Program-made: the position numbers and the translations under genes
Shown here: positions 9,957 through 19,748 of the stretch, piece by piece
Numbering within the stretch: position 1 is the stretch's first letter
How the letters are laid out: every line of letters starts with the position of its first letter
The notes under the pieces: model-generated
The model's database searches: none
Told to the model about the DNA's origin: nothing
The model's input: only the letters and a program-made list of their open reading frames with translations
NCBI GenBank assembly: GCA_030065655.1
Contig: JASJDT010000006.1
Span: 1-35,344 of the forward strand
Direction of reading: 5' to 3'
DNA from: Desulfocapsaceae bacterium
GTDB taxonomy: Bacteria > Desulfobacterota > Desulfobulbia > Desulfobulbales > Desulfocapsaceae
Length of the DNA: 35,344 nucleotides

Positions 9957-10712
9957 ATGACCTTTTCCAAGCAAAAAAGAATCTTCAGAACTCCACTCAT
10001 TTTCATTTTTCTCCTGCTCCTCTTCGGTTGCCATAAAGTATCGGGTAATGTTCCTCCTCCTTCGCAAGGGCCGGTATCAGATAAACCGACACAACGTCCC
10101 TATGTTATCAATAATGTGAGATATTACCCTATTCCTTCTTCAGAGGGATTTGTCGAAACCGGTATAGCCTCATGGTATGGTCGCTATTTTCATGGACGCA
10201 AGACTTCAAATGGTGAACGGTACAACATGTATGCTGATACAGCAGCACACAAAATTTTACCGATGAATACCATGGTCCTGGTAAAGAATCTGGAAAATGG
10301 ACGGGAGATGGTGGTACGCATCAATGACCGGGGACCATTTGTACGCGGAAGAATAATCGATTTAAGCTATGGTTCGGCCAAAAACCTGGGAATCATAAAA
10401 AAGGGTACGGCCAAAGTTCGGATTTATGCTCTGGCTCCAAAGACTGATGGCCGGTTTGCCTCAACACCTGACTTCACCACTGGCGAATTTTATGTACAGA
10501 TAGGTTCTTTTCTGGAAAAAAACAATGCTGAACGTTTGCGTGACAGATTCAAGTTTGCCGGTCATAACGCTATAATTAGTGAATTTCCACTTCGCCAGCA
10601 CACCTATTATCGAGTTCAGATTTACACCGGAACCAAACTAGAAATTGCAAGAAAGGCTGAGGCTGCTCTGCTTCGCAAAGGCTACGATGGAGCCTTTATC
10701 GTGGCCCGGTAA
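9957..10712 (+). CDS. rlpA: RlpA-family septal ring lytic transglycosylase lipoprotein with SPOR domain
   Basis: 251 aa; lipobox LFGC; GIASWYGRYFHGRKTSNGERYNMYADTAAHKILPMNTMVLVKNLENGREMVVRINDRGPFVRGRIIDLSYG; C-terminal FYVQIGSF SPOR repeat. Confidence 0.95.
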   Translation: MTFSKQKRIFRTPLIFIFLLLLFGCHKVSGNVPPPSQGPVSDKPTQRPYVINNVRYYPIPSSEGFVETGIASWYGRYFHGRKTSNGERYNMYADTAAHKILPMNTMVLVKNLENGREMVVRINDRGPFVRGRIIDLSYGSAKNLGIIKKGTAKVRIYALAPKTDGRFASTPDFTTGEFYVQIGSFLEKNNAERLRDRFKFAGHNAIISEFPLRQHTYYRVQIYTGTKLEIARKAEAALLRKGYDGAFIVAR

Positions 10713-11361
10713 CCTTATCATCGAAGGCCCGTACCTGAAAGATAAATCTTTCCAGTTCCTCGTGATTTTTGACACCTGGGCTCAGCTCAATACCGGAGTT
10801 AACGTCAACTCCATAAGGTCTGGCTATATCAAGAGCATTGTTGATATTTTCAGGAGATAGCCCTCCAGCGAGCACAAATGGCTTCTGGATATTGAGCCTG
10901 GCCAGTATCTGCCAATCAAAACTCACCCCGGTTCCACCCTCTTGATCTTTTACGTAGCTATCCAAAACGAAACCCTTTACTCGTTCATTGAACGGGGAAA
11001 GGTCTGTTTCCTGGGTATGCTCTCCGACACGAAAAGCTTTCATAACTGTACAAGACGGCAGTGCTCGAACTACTTTCTTACAAAAATCAGGATCTTCATC
11101 GCCGTGCAGCTGAATTGCGCTGAGGCCTAAATAATCGACTGTCTCTTCAATTTCAATAACACCTTCATTAACAAATACACCAACCGTAGTTATAAAAGGC
11201 GGCAGTTCGGCGGTGATCTCTCGAGCTTTCTCCGGCTCGATATACCTGGCACTTGATGGAACAAAAATAAAACCTAGCGCATCAACTCCTAAATCTATTG
11301 CCTTTTGAGCATCATCCAACCTGGTCGTGCCGCACATCTTTATCCGAGTTCTTTGAAACAT
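10696..11361 (-). CDS. trpF: Phosphoribosylanthranilate isomerase
   Basis: 221 aa; RIKMCGTTRLDDAQKAIDLGVDALGFIFVPSSARYI; LAGGLSPENI; PYGVDVNSGIE. Confidence 0.96.
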   Translation of the reverse strand: MFQRTRIKMCGTTRLDDAQKAIDLGVDALGFIFVPSSARYIEPEKAREITAELPPFITTVGVFVNEGVIEIEETVDYLGLSAIQLHGDEDPDFCKKVVRALPSCTVMKAFRVGEHTQETDLSPFNERVKGFVLDSYVKDQEGGTGVSFDWQILARLNIQKPFVLAGGLSPENINNALDIARPYGVDVNSGIELSPGVKNHEELERFIFQVRAFDDKVTGPR

Positions 11362-11373
11362 AGGAATAATTTT

Positions 11374-12153
11374 TCAGTGATGTAAACGTAATTGAGCAAA
11401 TACACCCGCATCTGATCCTGCTCTCATTAGGGTCTCCCCTATCAGAGCTGCAGTGACACCATGTTCATTCAGTTTCTTGATGTCTTCACCATTTTTTATC
11501 CCTGATTCACTGACAACCGGGATCGTATTGGGAATATTATTCTTCAGACGAAAAGTGGTGCCGATGTCCATGGAAAAATCCTTGAGATTGCGATTATTGA
11601 TACCTATTAAATTACAATCTGCCCGTAGAGCTTTTTCGAGTTCCTGCTCATCGTGAACTTCAACGAGAACATCCATCTGCAACTCCCTGGCATATTTATA
11701 ATAATCACCCAGCTGAACCTCGTCCAGTATTCCCGTAATCAGGAGAACCGCATCAGCACCGTGAATCGCAGCTTCTTGGATCTGTAACTCGTCAATGATA
11801 AAATCTTTTCTGAGCACAGGTAGGGAGACAATCTCTCTGGCTTTGAGTAAATTGAGCATACTTCCCTGAAAAAAATCTACATCCGTTAATACCGAAACTG
11901 CCTGAGCACCGTTTTTTTCATAGTGCCTGGTAATTTTTTTAATATCAAAATCAGCGGCTAGCACGCCTTTAGAGGGCGATGCCTTTTTCGCCTCGGCAAT
12001 AATGGCAACACCTTCAAAATCAAGGAGAGCCTTGCGAAATCCTCGCGGTGGAGCAATCTCCCGTTCTGCAAATTCATCAGGCAATTGCATGCCATTTTTC
12101 CGCAAGAGAGCAACTTCATCTCTTTTTCTGGCAACTATTGTATCTAATATCAT
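11374..12153 (-). CDS. trpC: Indole-3-glycerol phosphate synthase
   Basis: 259 aa; IIAEAKKASPSKGVL, VLRKDFIIDELQIQEAAIHGADAVLLI, GINNRNLKDFSMD, VSESGIKNGEDI. Confidence 0.97.
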   Translation of the reverse strand: MILDTIVARKRDEVALLRKNGMQLPDEFAEREIAPPRGFRKALLDFEGVAIIAEAKKASPSKGVLAADFDIKKITRHYEKNGAQAVSVLTDVDFFQGSMLNLLKAREIVSLPVLRKDFIIDELQIQEAAIHGADAVLLITGILDEVQLGDYYKYARELQMDVLVEVHDEQELEKALRADCNLIGINNRNLKDFSMDIGTTFRLKNNIPNTIPVVSESGIKNGEDIKKLNEHGVTAALIGETLMRAGSDAGVFAQLRLHH

Positions 12154-12225
12154 GATCTTTGCTTATGCCAGGCACCTTTACACTTCTCTAGCCTGGCTGG
12201 TAAATTGAGGTGGTAGATCATCCGA

Positions 12226-13272
12226 TTATCGGCCTGCCTGCAGGTGTTTGGAAAACGCAGCCAAAGCATCAAGCTTGGCTCTGGCCTTACCTGAATCAAT
12301 TATTTCCCCTGCCAAGGCAATCCCTGCCGTAAGGTCTATTACTGCTCCAGCAGCCATGAGGGCGGCACCACTGTTGAGGACCACCATATCTCTTTTTGGG
12401 CCTTGCTCTCCATCAAGAATTGCCTGCATCTGCACTGCTGCCTCTTCGGCGGTGGCCCCTCCACGTAATTGCTCCAATGTTGAGGTCGGCAGATTCAGAT
12501 CTGCAGGGTTGATCGTATAACTTGTTACTTCTTCATCTTTAAGTTCGGACACTCTGGTAATTCCTGTGGTGGTCAACTCATCGAGGTTACCTTCGCCGTG
12601 AACCACCAATGCTCTTCTTGCACCAAGCTTTCCAAGCACCCTTGCCAATGGTTCTGTGAGTTCCTCAGCGAATACTCCCAGTACCTGGACATTCGCCCCG
12701 GCAGGGTTAGTCAAAGGCCCCAATATATTGAAAATGGTACGCACACCGATTTCTTTCCGAGGTCCAATCGCATGCTTCATGGCACCATGGAGAGCAGGAG
12801 CAAAAAGAAAACCAATGCCAACCTCATTGATGCACCGACCAACATCTTCGGCCGACAAGTCCAGCACTACACCGGCTGCTTCCAGTACATCGGCACTGCC
12901 ACAGTTACTTGAAATAGATCTATTTCCGTGTTTAGCAACAGTCAACCCATGACCGGCAACAACAAAGGCCGAGGTCGTAGATACATTAAAGGTGCCTGAA
13001 CCGTCACCACCTGTTCCGCAGGTATCAATAACAATACCGCCCGACTCGGTGTCCACTCCAGTGACCACTCGAGTAGCTTTTTTCCGCATAACTTTGGCGG
13101 CACCGGTAATTTCCTCGACGGTTTCTCCTTTAATCCGCAGAGCAGTAATAAAGGAAGCAATCTGAGCTGAAGTTGCCTCTCCGCTCATGACTTCATCCAT
13201 CACAGCAACCATATCATCTTCACTGAGATTGCCACCTTCTATGACCTGCTTTATCGCTTCTCTAATATCCAT
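12226..13272 (-). CDS. trpD: Anthranilate phosphoribosyltransferase
   Basis: 348 aa; [64 protein letters not shown]. Confidence 0.97.
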   Translation of the reverse strand: MDIREAIKQVIEGGNLSEDDMVAVMDEVMSGEATSAQIASFITALRIKGETVEEITGAAKVMRKKATRVVTGVDTESGGIVIDTCGTGGDGSGTFNVSTTSAFVVAGHGLTVAKHGNRSISSNCGSADVLEAAGVVLDLSAEDVGRCINEVGIGFLFAPALHGAMKHAIGPRKEIGVRTIFNILGPLTNPAGANVQVLGVFAEELTEPLARVLGKLGARRALVVHGEGNLDELTTTGITRVSELKDEEVTSYTINPADLNLPTSTLEQLRGGATAEEAAVQMQAILDGEQGPKRDMVVLNSGAALMAAGAVIDLTAGIALAGEIIDSGKARAKLDALAAFSKHLQAGR

Positions 13273-13309
13273 CCCACCCCCAAATTTGCGCTATAGTCGA
13301 TTATTAGGA

Positions 13310-13933
13310 TCACCCCAACGATTCCTGCCAGGCACGCAGCATCTTCGGATAGTCCGGAGAGGTAAAATTTTCAAGAAGTTTTACTCCTGCGGCTGTCATA
13401 ATCGACTCAGGGTGAAACTGAACTCCTTCAACCTGCAAACTCTTGTGGCGAAGCCCCATAAGCTCACCCTGTTCGGTTCGTGCTGTTACCGCCAGACACG
13501 ACGGCAGCGCCGACTCTTCGGCCACTAGGGAATGATAACGCATCCCTTCAAATGGATTGGCCAATCCCTGAAACACTGCTTGATCATCGTGATGAATAGG
13601 ACTCGTTTTGCCATGCATAATCCGGCCGGCTCGAATGGTCTTTCCGCCAAAAGCTTCGCCTATTGCCTGGTGTCCTAGACAAATTCCAAGAACCGGAATT
13701 TTCTTGGAAAAGTAGCGGATCGCTTCGGTGGAAATACCAGCGTCCGCTGGTGTCCCAGGACCTGGTGAGATTAATAGGCGTTCAGGCGACAGCGCATCTA
13801 TTTCTTTAATACTTATCTTATTATTCCTGAAAACCTGAATGTCTGCAGTATTTCCTGCCCTTTTGAAGCTACCAGCAATGGTTTGCACAATATTGTAGGT
13901 AAATGAATCGTAGTTATCTATAATTACAAGCAT
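13310..13933 (-). CDS. trpG: Anthranilate synthase glutamine amidotransferase component
   Basis: 207 aa; MLVIIDNYDSFTYNIVQ, LLISPGPGTPADAG, PVLGICLGHQAIGEAFGG, VEGVQFHPESI. Confidence 0.96.
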   Translation of the reverse strand: MLVIIDNYDSFTYNIVQTIAGSFKRAGNTADIQVFRNNKISIKEIDALSPERLLISPGPGTPADAGISTEAIRYFSKKIPVLGICLGHQAIGEAFGGKTIRAGRIMHGKTSPIHHDDQAVFQGLANPFEGMRYHSLVAEESALPSCLAVTARTEQGELMGLRHKSLQVEGVQFHPESIMTAAGVKLLENFTSPDYPKMLRAWQESLG

Positions 13934-13937
13934 CTTC

Positions 13938-15440
13938 CTAAAACCCCTTGTCAGCTAACTCTACTGCCCGACGTAAACCCATCGATTTGTTAACGGTTTC
14001 TTCAAACTCGCGGACTGGATCAGAATCCGCAACAATGCCTGCACCAGCCTGAATATACAAATCGTCGCCCTCCATGATGACGGTTCGTATGGTAATACAA
14101 AAATCCATGTTGCCAGAGAAACCGAAGTAGCCGACCGACCCGGCATATGGTCCACGCTTTGCAACTTCCAACTCATCAATTATCTCCATGGCCCGGATCT
14201 TCGGGGCACCACTCACTGTGCCAGCGGGAAAGCAGGCTGCCATAACGTCGAATTGATCTTTGCCAGGAGCAATTTTACCATGAACGCCTGAGACGATATG
14301 CATTACGTGACTATAACGTTCAATAACAGCCAGATCGCGTACTTCAACACTACCACCTTCAGCTATCCGGCCAACATCATTGCGACCAAGATCAACCAGC
14401 ATGAGGTGTTCGGCACGCTCCTTAGGATCAGCGAGTAATTCATTTTCAAGGGCTTGATCCTCTAAGGAATCCTTGCCTCGCTTTCGCGTTCCGGCAATGG
14501 GCCGCAGTTCAATCGAGTCTCCTTCCTTTCGCACCAGAATTTCCGGTGATGAACCTATCTGAATGAGCTTGTCGAGTTTCAAAAAAAAGAGATAGGGGCT
14601 GGGGTTGATATGACGGAGGGCGCGATATATCTGCAGCGGTGGAATTTTGGTTTTGGTATGAAACCGTTGTGATAGCACTACCTGAAATATATCGCCGGCC
14701 AGAATATATTCCCTGGCGTCTTCGACCATGCGATGAAACATTTCAGGCTGCATGTTGGATTCAAATACCGGTTTTTCATCTCGACCGCTTTCCTCACTTC
14801 TATAGAGGCTGGGCGGTACTGGACCGCGAATTTGCTTGATTACCTCTTCTATTTTCCGTGCAGCATCATCATGTAGGGTATTGGACTTCTCTTGTCCGCT
14901 GGTAAGCATCCAGCAGACAACGGTGACCGTTTGTCTGAAACTGTCATGTACCAAAACAACCTTGGGGATGATGAACGAAGAATCGGGAAAATCGAGATCT
15001 TCATGCCGATCCGGCAACTCCTCCATGAAACGAACCATGTCATAGCCTAAAAAACCTACTGCACCGCCACAGAAACGCGGGAGACTCTCATCTTCGAAGG
15101 CATCAAGATCAGCAATCAATTTTTTTAAGACTTCCAGCGGGTTGACATCAATATGTTTTTTTTGCCGTTGCTCGGCACACATCTCGATGGAGACAGTTCT
15201 GTTATAGGAGGTAAATTTGAGCAGCGGCTCAAAACCGATAAAAGAATATCTACCCCATTTTTCACCACCCTCCATGGATTCGAAAAGAAAGATATTCTCA
15301 TGATCATGAGCAAACTTGGCAAACAGGGTCAGAGGAGTATCTAAGTCAGCAACGATTTCTCGACACAAAGGAACTATATCGTTTTCTTCGCAAGCAGCGC
15401 TGAATTTTGTCAAAGAAGGAAAATATGGGTCTGAAGACAT
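13938..15440 (-). CDS. trpE: Anthranilate synthase component I
   Basis: 500 aa; chorismate-binding motifs [85 protein letters not shown]. Confidence 0.96.
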   Translation of the reverse strand: MSSDPYFPSLTKFSAACEENDIVPLCREIVADLDTPLTLFAKFAHDHENIFLFESMEGGEKWGRYSFIGFEPLLKFTSYNRTVSIEMCAEQRQKKHIDVNPLEVLKKLIADLDAFEDESLPRFCGGAVGFLGYDMVRFMEELPDRHEDLDFPDSSFIIPKVVLVHDSFRQTVTVVCWMLTSGQEKSNTLHDDAARKIEEVIKQIRGPVPPSLYRSEESGRDEKPVFESNMQPEMFHRMVEDAREYILAGDIFQVVLSQRFHTKTKIPPLQIYRALRHINPSPYLFFLKLDKLIQIGSSPEILVRKEGDSIELRPIAGTRKRGKDSLEDQALENELLADPKERAEHLMLVDLGRNDVGRIAEGGSVEVRDLAVIERYSHVMHIVSGVHGKIAPGKDQFDVMAACFPAGTVSGAPKIRAMEIIDELEVAKRGPYAGSVGYFGFSGNMDFCITIRTVIMEGDDLYIQAGAGIVADSDPVREFEETVNKSMGLRRAVELADKGF

Positions 15441-15659
15441 TTGGTTTCACACAATCGATATATATAAAAGAGGTAATACCCAGGCAAGATACCATATTAT
15501 TTGGAAAATACCACGAATCTTCCAAAGAGGTTCTAGGCTATAGCCCAACTGAGAAGCAAACAGGAGCGACTTTCACCGAAGAATTTGCCAGAAGCATATG
15601 CAACAGTTTTGAGCAAAATAATGCTGCCAATATACTTTCCGGAAAAATTCCGTTTTATA

Positions 15660-15696
15660 TAAAAAAAGGGTCAGAAAACAGCTGTTTTCTGACCCT
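15660..15696 (-). terminator. Rho-independent terminator of rpsT
   Basis: 30-nt perfect palindrome AGGGTCAGAAAACAG|CTGTTTTCTGACCCT (15667-15696), followed on the minus strand by a T7 tract (poly-A 15661-15667 on +). Confidence 0.93.
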
Positions 15697-15740
15697 AAGA
15701 TAGTTAAGCAAGGTGGCAGTTGTGGTCTCAGTATCTCTTT

Positions 15741-16013
15741 TCACGCACCAGCTTCCATCTTATTGACCCGCTTGGTAAGTCGTGAAATTTTGCGGGAACT
15801 GGTTCGTTTATGAATGGTACCCTTTGAAGCGGTTTTGGCAATTACGGGAATAGCCTCTTGCAAGGCAACCTTCGCCTCTTCTGCAGAACCTTTGGCAATT
15901 GCGTCATTAACCTTGCGGACAGCGCTTTTGACTCGTGTTTTATTTATCCGGTTACGCATACGGCGAACCTTGGATTGTCGGTTCCTCTTTTCTGCAGATT
16001 TGTGATTAGCCAC
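15741..16013 (-). CDS. rpsT: 30S ribosomal protein S20
   Basis: 90 aa; MANHKSAEKRNRQSKVRRMRNRINKTRVKSAVRKV...KGTIHKRTSSRKISRLTKRVN. Confidence 0.97.
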   Translation of the reverse strand: MANHKSAEKRNRQSKVRRMRNRINKTRVKSAVRKVNDAIAKGSAEEAKVALQEAIPVIAKTASKGTIHKRTSSRKISRLTKRVNKMEAGA

Positions 16014-16394
16014 GAATTATTTCCTCCTCTGATTATCTCTCATTATCTGTATTCGGTGCTTCCGAAAATGTGTTCTCTAAACACCCTATTTTATAATTAG
16101 GCGTGGTGTTTTCTCTCTGTCGATTATGACTACGAAAAAGAGGTAAATCATTAATACACTCTTGTGTTAAAGTCAACGATAATCATTTGGGCTCCAACTT
16201 TTTTATTTTAATGAAGTAAATTGACACTCACAATCATTGTAGGCTAAGCTATATTGGCAAAGGAATGATACACTTTGACAAGAGACATGAGCAACCAGCA
16301 CTTATAAATTCTCATCATTGCTTAAGGGCAAGTTCTTTTATATTATTGTAAATATAAAATATAACTGATTAACCGTAACAAACCACTCTAGAAA

Positions 16395-17495
16395 ATGGGT
16401 TTTCCAGAAGCAACCTTCAGAATTGTCGAAAACAAAAAATGTCCACTATATGACTTTGGCGATACCTTTCGGGTCATGGGAATTTCAATTCCAATGTCGG
16501 GAGCTGAAGAAAATTCATCGATTACTTCCTCCATTGTTCATACGCCCCTTAACAAAAAGAAATGTAAAATCCTTAATAGTGATTTAACCCGATTGATCAT
16601 TCAGTATGAACGAGGTGATAAAATACCGGTATGCGTGATTAACTGCAGCGGTTGTACAGGTTCTATACGATTGGAGCACACCATAAGTGGAGTTCCAGAA
16701 CATGAAGAAAGTGAAGCCCTTCTCTCGGATGAACTTTCTTCGCTGATGCATTTGATTAGCGGTTTTGCCTTTTTTAAGAGCATCGATAAGAAGAATCTTG
16801 ATAAGGTCGTCCAATTTTTCAAGATGAAAACTTTTGAGCCCGGCGATGTAATAATTCGTAAGGGAGATATAGGTGGGAACTTTTTTATTATTGCCTCTGG
16901 TTCTGTCAATGTTCTCAATGAAGCTGGTATCGCCATATCCACGCTCTCCAAAGGTGATGTCTTTGGAGAAATGAGTCTTATCTGCAACGAGAAAGTCAGC
17001 GCCACCATCAAGGTCAAGGAAACAGCCAAAATACTTTATATAGATCGCAACAATTTTACCGAAATCATCGAAAGATATCCAACGGTACAACTCTATTTTT
17101 CCAGAATGATGGCAGACCGGCTCACCAAATCGAATACCATACGCTCAACAGATTTATCCTCAGGAATGATCGGTAAACTTTCTGAGATTCCAGCTGAAGC
17201 ACTCTTTCAGACGCTGAACATGAATAGCAAAACAGGAACATTAACGATAAACGAGCTTCCCAAGGGCACAGCCCGCTTTTCATTCCGGCAGGGTTCACTC
17301 ATCAAAGCGATGTATGATGATCTGAGTGATGAAGCAGCTTTTTATGAAGTATTACGTGAGAAAAGCGGCAGGTTTCGCTTTACCCCGGGAATCCCGCCGG
17401 AAGATTTTGAAAAACCTGAAATCGGTTATTTCATGAAACTGCTGATGGAAGGTATGCGCCGAGTGGATGAAGGCAAACCCCACCTTGATAATTGA
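16395..17495 (+). CDS. Cyclic-nucleotide-binding domain protein with C-terminal DUF4388/PATAN-like domain
   Basis: 366 aa; cNMP fold (KTFEPGDVIIRKGDIGGNFFIIASGSVNVLNEAGIAISTLSKGDVFGEMSLICNEKVSATIKV) then GKLSEIPAEALFQTLNMNSKTGTLTINELPKGTARFSFRQGSLIKAMYDDLSDEAAFYEVLREKSGRFRFTPG; no HTH. Confidence 0.85.
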   Translation: MGFPEATFRIVENKKCPLYDFGDTFRVMGISIPMSGAEENSSITSSIVHTPLNKKKCKILNSDLTRLIIQYERGDKIPVCVINCSGCTGSIRLEHTISGVPEHEESEALLSDELSSLMHLISGFAFFKSIDKKNLDKVVQFFKMKTFEPGDVIIRKGDIGGNFFIIASGSVNVLNEAGIAISTLSKGDVFGEMSLICNEKVSATIKVKETAKILYIDRNNFTEIIERYPTVQLYFSRMMADRLTKSNTIRSTDLSSGMIGKLSEIPAEALFQTLNMNSKTGTLTINELPKGTARFSFRQGSLIKAMYDDLSDEAAFYEVLREKSGRFRFTPGIPPEDFEKPEIGYFMKLLMEGMRRVDEGKPHLDN

Positions 17496-17518
17496 TGACA
17501 GATGCGACCCAAAAATTA

Positions 17519-19747
17519 CTATTCCAGTCTGCCCAGATAGTTGAATGTCGGTAATTTTCTGTATTTTCCGGTACCATTTATCCTCTCTGCCAGAATTTCC
17601 ATCTCCTTTCCTGCAGTATTCATTAAGGTTGTGTCTACAACCATATAATCAAATCCTATTGCTTGTAATTCCCCCTTGTAGGGTAGCAGCGAAAATGGCT
17701 GTTCTGGAACAGTTACCAGCAAACCGTCTCTTTTTTTTACCAGGAATCGTTCGTTTTTCGGACTCACCAGGGTCTTATTCAACTGCATGTGCTTGCCCAG
17801 AAGTCTCGAGGTAAAAAGTGGTGGTGTTCCATAAACGGTCAACCCTACCTTGAATCCGCGGTAATTGACACGGTGTTTGCTTTGCTGGCCTGCTGATTTA
17901 TGACCGAAAACAGCACCGGCCATACTGTCACGATCCAGTTCTATGCCAATCTGAGACCCGATAAAGCCTCTTTCCGATAGAAGGTGCAAGGTCTGACCGT
18001 TGCCTGCATTAAGTGTATAATCGCCATAGAGATAGAGACTGCGTTTTGAAAAAAGCTCCTGTTGTCCAAGGTGTCCAAGTTGAAAGCTTCTAAACCCGGA
18101 GCGCACCAGTAGATCAATGTGTTTTGCGTATCCGGACAAGTCCTTTTCGAGGATAATTGGTGGTAAGGCCCAAACCACATCTCGGCTTCTTTTACCGAGG
18201 TATTTTTTAATGGTGGCTGACTGACTGAACATCTTTTTATGCAGGACCAGCAACAGCTTATCAGGGCTAAAGGGCAGACGACTGGTGACCAGCTTCACGG
18301 AGTCGGTTTTTAGCCATAATTCAAGGCCACTCTTTCTTGCCAAAGATTTTTTTTGTTGTCGACCTTTGTTTCTACGAGATCCTGAAACATCTAACTTTAT
18401 ATTTTCTGCCCTACACACTCTTTGCTGGAGTTGATGTATGCGGGAGTTGAGCTTGTTTTCCAAGATCGCCATTGTTTTTCGCGCCTGTCTCATTCTAGGC
18501 GCCAGAATCTTTTTCCCCTCAGGGTTCTCAGCTACGTCGAGCTTGAACAGGTCCACCGGACCACCAGACCCTTCTTTATCGGCAGGTGGGAGTTTCAGGG
18601 TGATGGTGTTACCGGCGGAACCAACTTCCACGTCTTCACCGTCACTCAAAAGCCGGTGCAAGGTAAAAGCCTGTCTCTGACCGCTGTTTCGATAATGAAG
18701 ACGCAGTCTATCGCCCACTGCAAGTTCTGCCTTGAGAGTCAGGGTCGCAAATCTGTCATCTTCACGAACATCAGTAGGGCTAAAATTACCAAGATGGATG
18801 CCCATGTTACCGGAGCGGTGCGGGGTTATAGCCTCAAGGGGTTGAGGGGAGAAAAAATATCCCGGTGATGTTTTTCTCGACATCGCCGCTTCAGCAAGTT
18901 TTGCAGCCTCATGTAAAGCCAGTTGTTGGCCGCCTTCATCAGCGTCAATTACTATTCGGTAGGCTTCGACAATCCTGCTGACATAATTTGCAGACCGCAA
19001 TCGCCCCTCTATCTTTACCGAGGCGATACCCGCTTCTTTCATTTTTGCAACAGCCTCAAACCCAGCCAGATCATTCATCGAAAAAACGTAACTGCCGCCT
19101 TTGGTTTTCTGATCACCTCTGCGGCCTTTTTTCTTCCTCCCCTGTCCTTGCCAACCATATTCCCGTCGACACGGCTGCACACAACGGCCCCTCATGCCGC
19201 TTTTGCCACCCAGGAAAGAGGAAAATAAGCAGTACCCGGAAAATGAATAACACATCGCTCCATGCACAAAAATTTCCAGTTCAGCAGAAACATTTCGCTT
19301 TATACTCAGGATTTCATTTAAGGTAAGCTCTCGAGCCAGGACAACTCGTTGACATCCGAGCACCGCCAAAGAATTCACCCCACTGCTTGTGCAAACACCC
19401 ATGAGTGTTGAGGCGTGCAGTTTAAGATAGGGAAAATAAAGATTAAGCAGGCGCAGCAGGCCTAGGTCCTGAACGATTATGCCATCGGGTTTCAAGGCAT
19501 CCAGGAGAGATATTGTTTTTATGAGTCCGCTAAGATCACGCTCGAGAATGAGACTGTTGGCAGCTAGATAAACTTTCTTTTCATGCTCGTGTGCATACTC
19601 TATCATAGCCGCTATCTCGATAAAAGTGAGATCACGGCTGAGGTTTCTCGCATTTACACCTGGAGCTCCGAGATACACCGCGTCGGCACCTGCCTGCAGA
19701 GCTGCATAAAAATTGTCAACATTCCCTGCAGGGGCAAGCAACTCCAT
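17519..19747 (-). CDS. Peptidase U32 family protein (RlhA/YhbU-type)
   Basis: 742 aa; MELLAPAGNVDNFYAALQAGADAVYLG, FVHGAMCYSFSGYCLFSSFLGGKSGMRGRCVQPCRREY, SVKIEGRLRSANYVSRIVEAYR. Confidence 0.94.
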   Translation of the reverse strand: MELLAPAGNVDNFYAALQAGADAVYLGAPGVNARNLSRDLTFIEIAAMIEYAHEHEKKVYLAANSLILERDLSGLIKTISLLDALKPDGIIVQDLGLLRLLNLYFPYLKLHASTLMGVCTSSGVNSLAVLGCQRVVLARELTLNEILSIKRNVSAELEIFVHGAMCYSFSGYCLFSSFLGGKSGMRGRCVQPCRREYGWQGQGRKKKGRRGDQKTKGGSYVFSMNDLAGFEAVAKMKEAGIASVKIEGRLRSANYVSRIVEAYRIVIDADEGGQQLALHEAAKLAEAAMSRKTSPGYFFSPQPLEAITPHRSGNMGIHLGNFSPTDVREDDRFATLTLKAELAVGDRLRLHYRNSGQRQAFTLHRLLSDGEDVEVGSAGNTITLKLPPADKEGSGGPVDLFKLDVAENPEGKKILAPRMRQARKTMAILENKLNSRIHQLQQRVCRAENIKLDVSGSRRNKGRQQKKSLARKSGLELWLKTDSVKLVTSRLPFSPDKLLLVLHKKMFSQSATIKKYLGKRSRDVVWALPPIILEKDLSGYAKHIDLLVRSGFRSFQLGHLGQQELFSKRSLYLYGDYTLNAGNGQTLHLLSERGFIGSQIGIELDRDSMAGAVFGHKSAGQQSKHRVNYRGFKVGLTVYGTPPLFTSRLLGKHMQLNKTLVSPKNERFLVKKRDGLLVTVPEQPFSLLPYKGELQAIGFDYMVVDTTLMNTAGKEMEILAERINGTGKYRKLPTFNYLGRLE

Positions 19748-19748
19748 A

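Noticed and set aside
15407-15703. 98-aa plus-strand ORF opposite the trpE 5' end
   Set aside because: It overlaps the trpE start and runs into the rpsT terminator; composition looks random and no motif is recognisable.
16584-17090. 168-aa and other long antisense ORFs (also 23943-24635, 18422-18868, 33720-34154)
   Set aside because: They lie wholly opposite well-supported genes and are expected shadow ORFs; no domain patterns.
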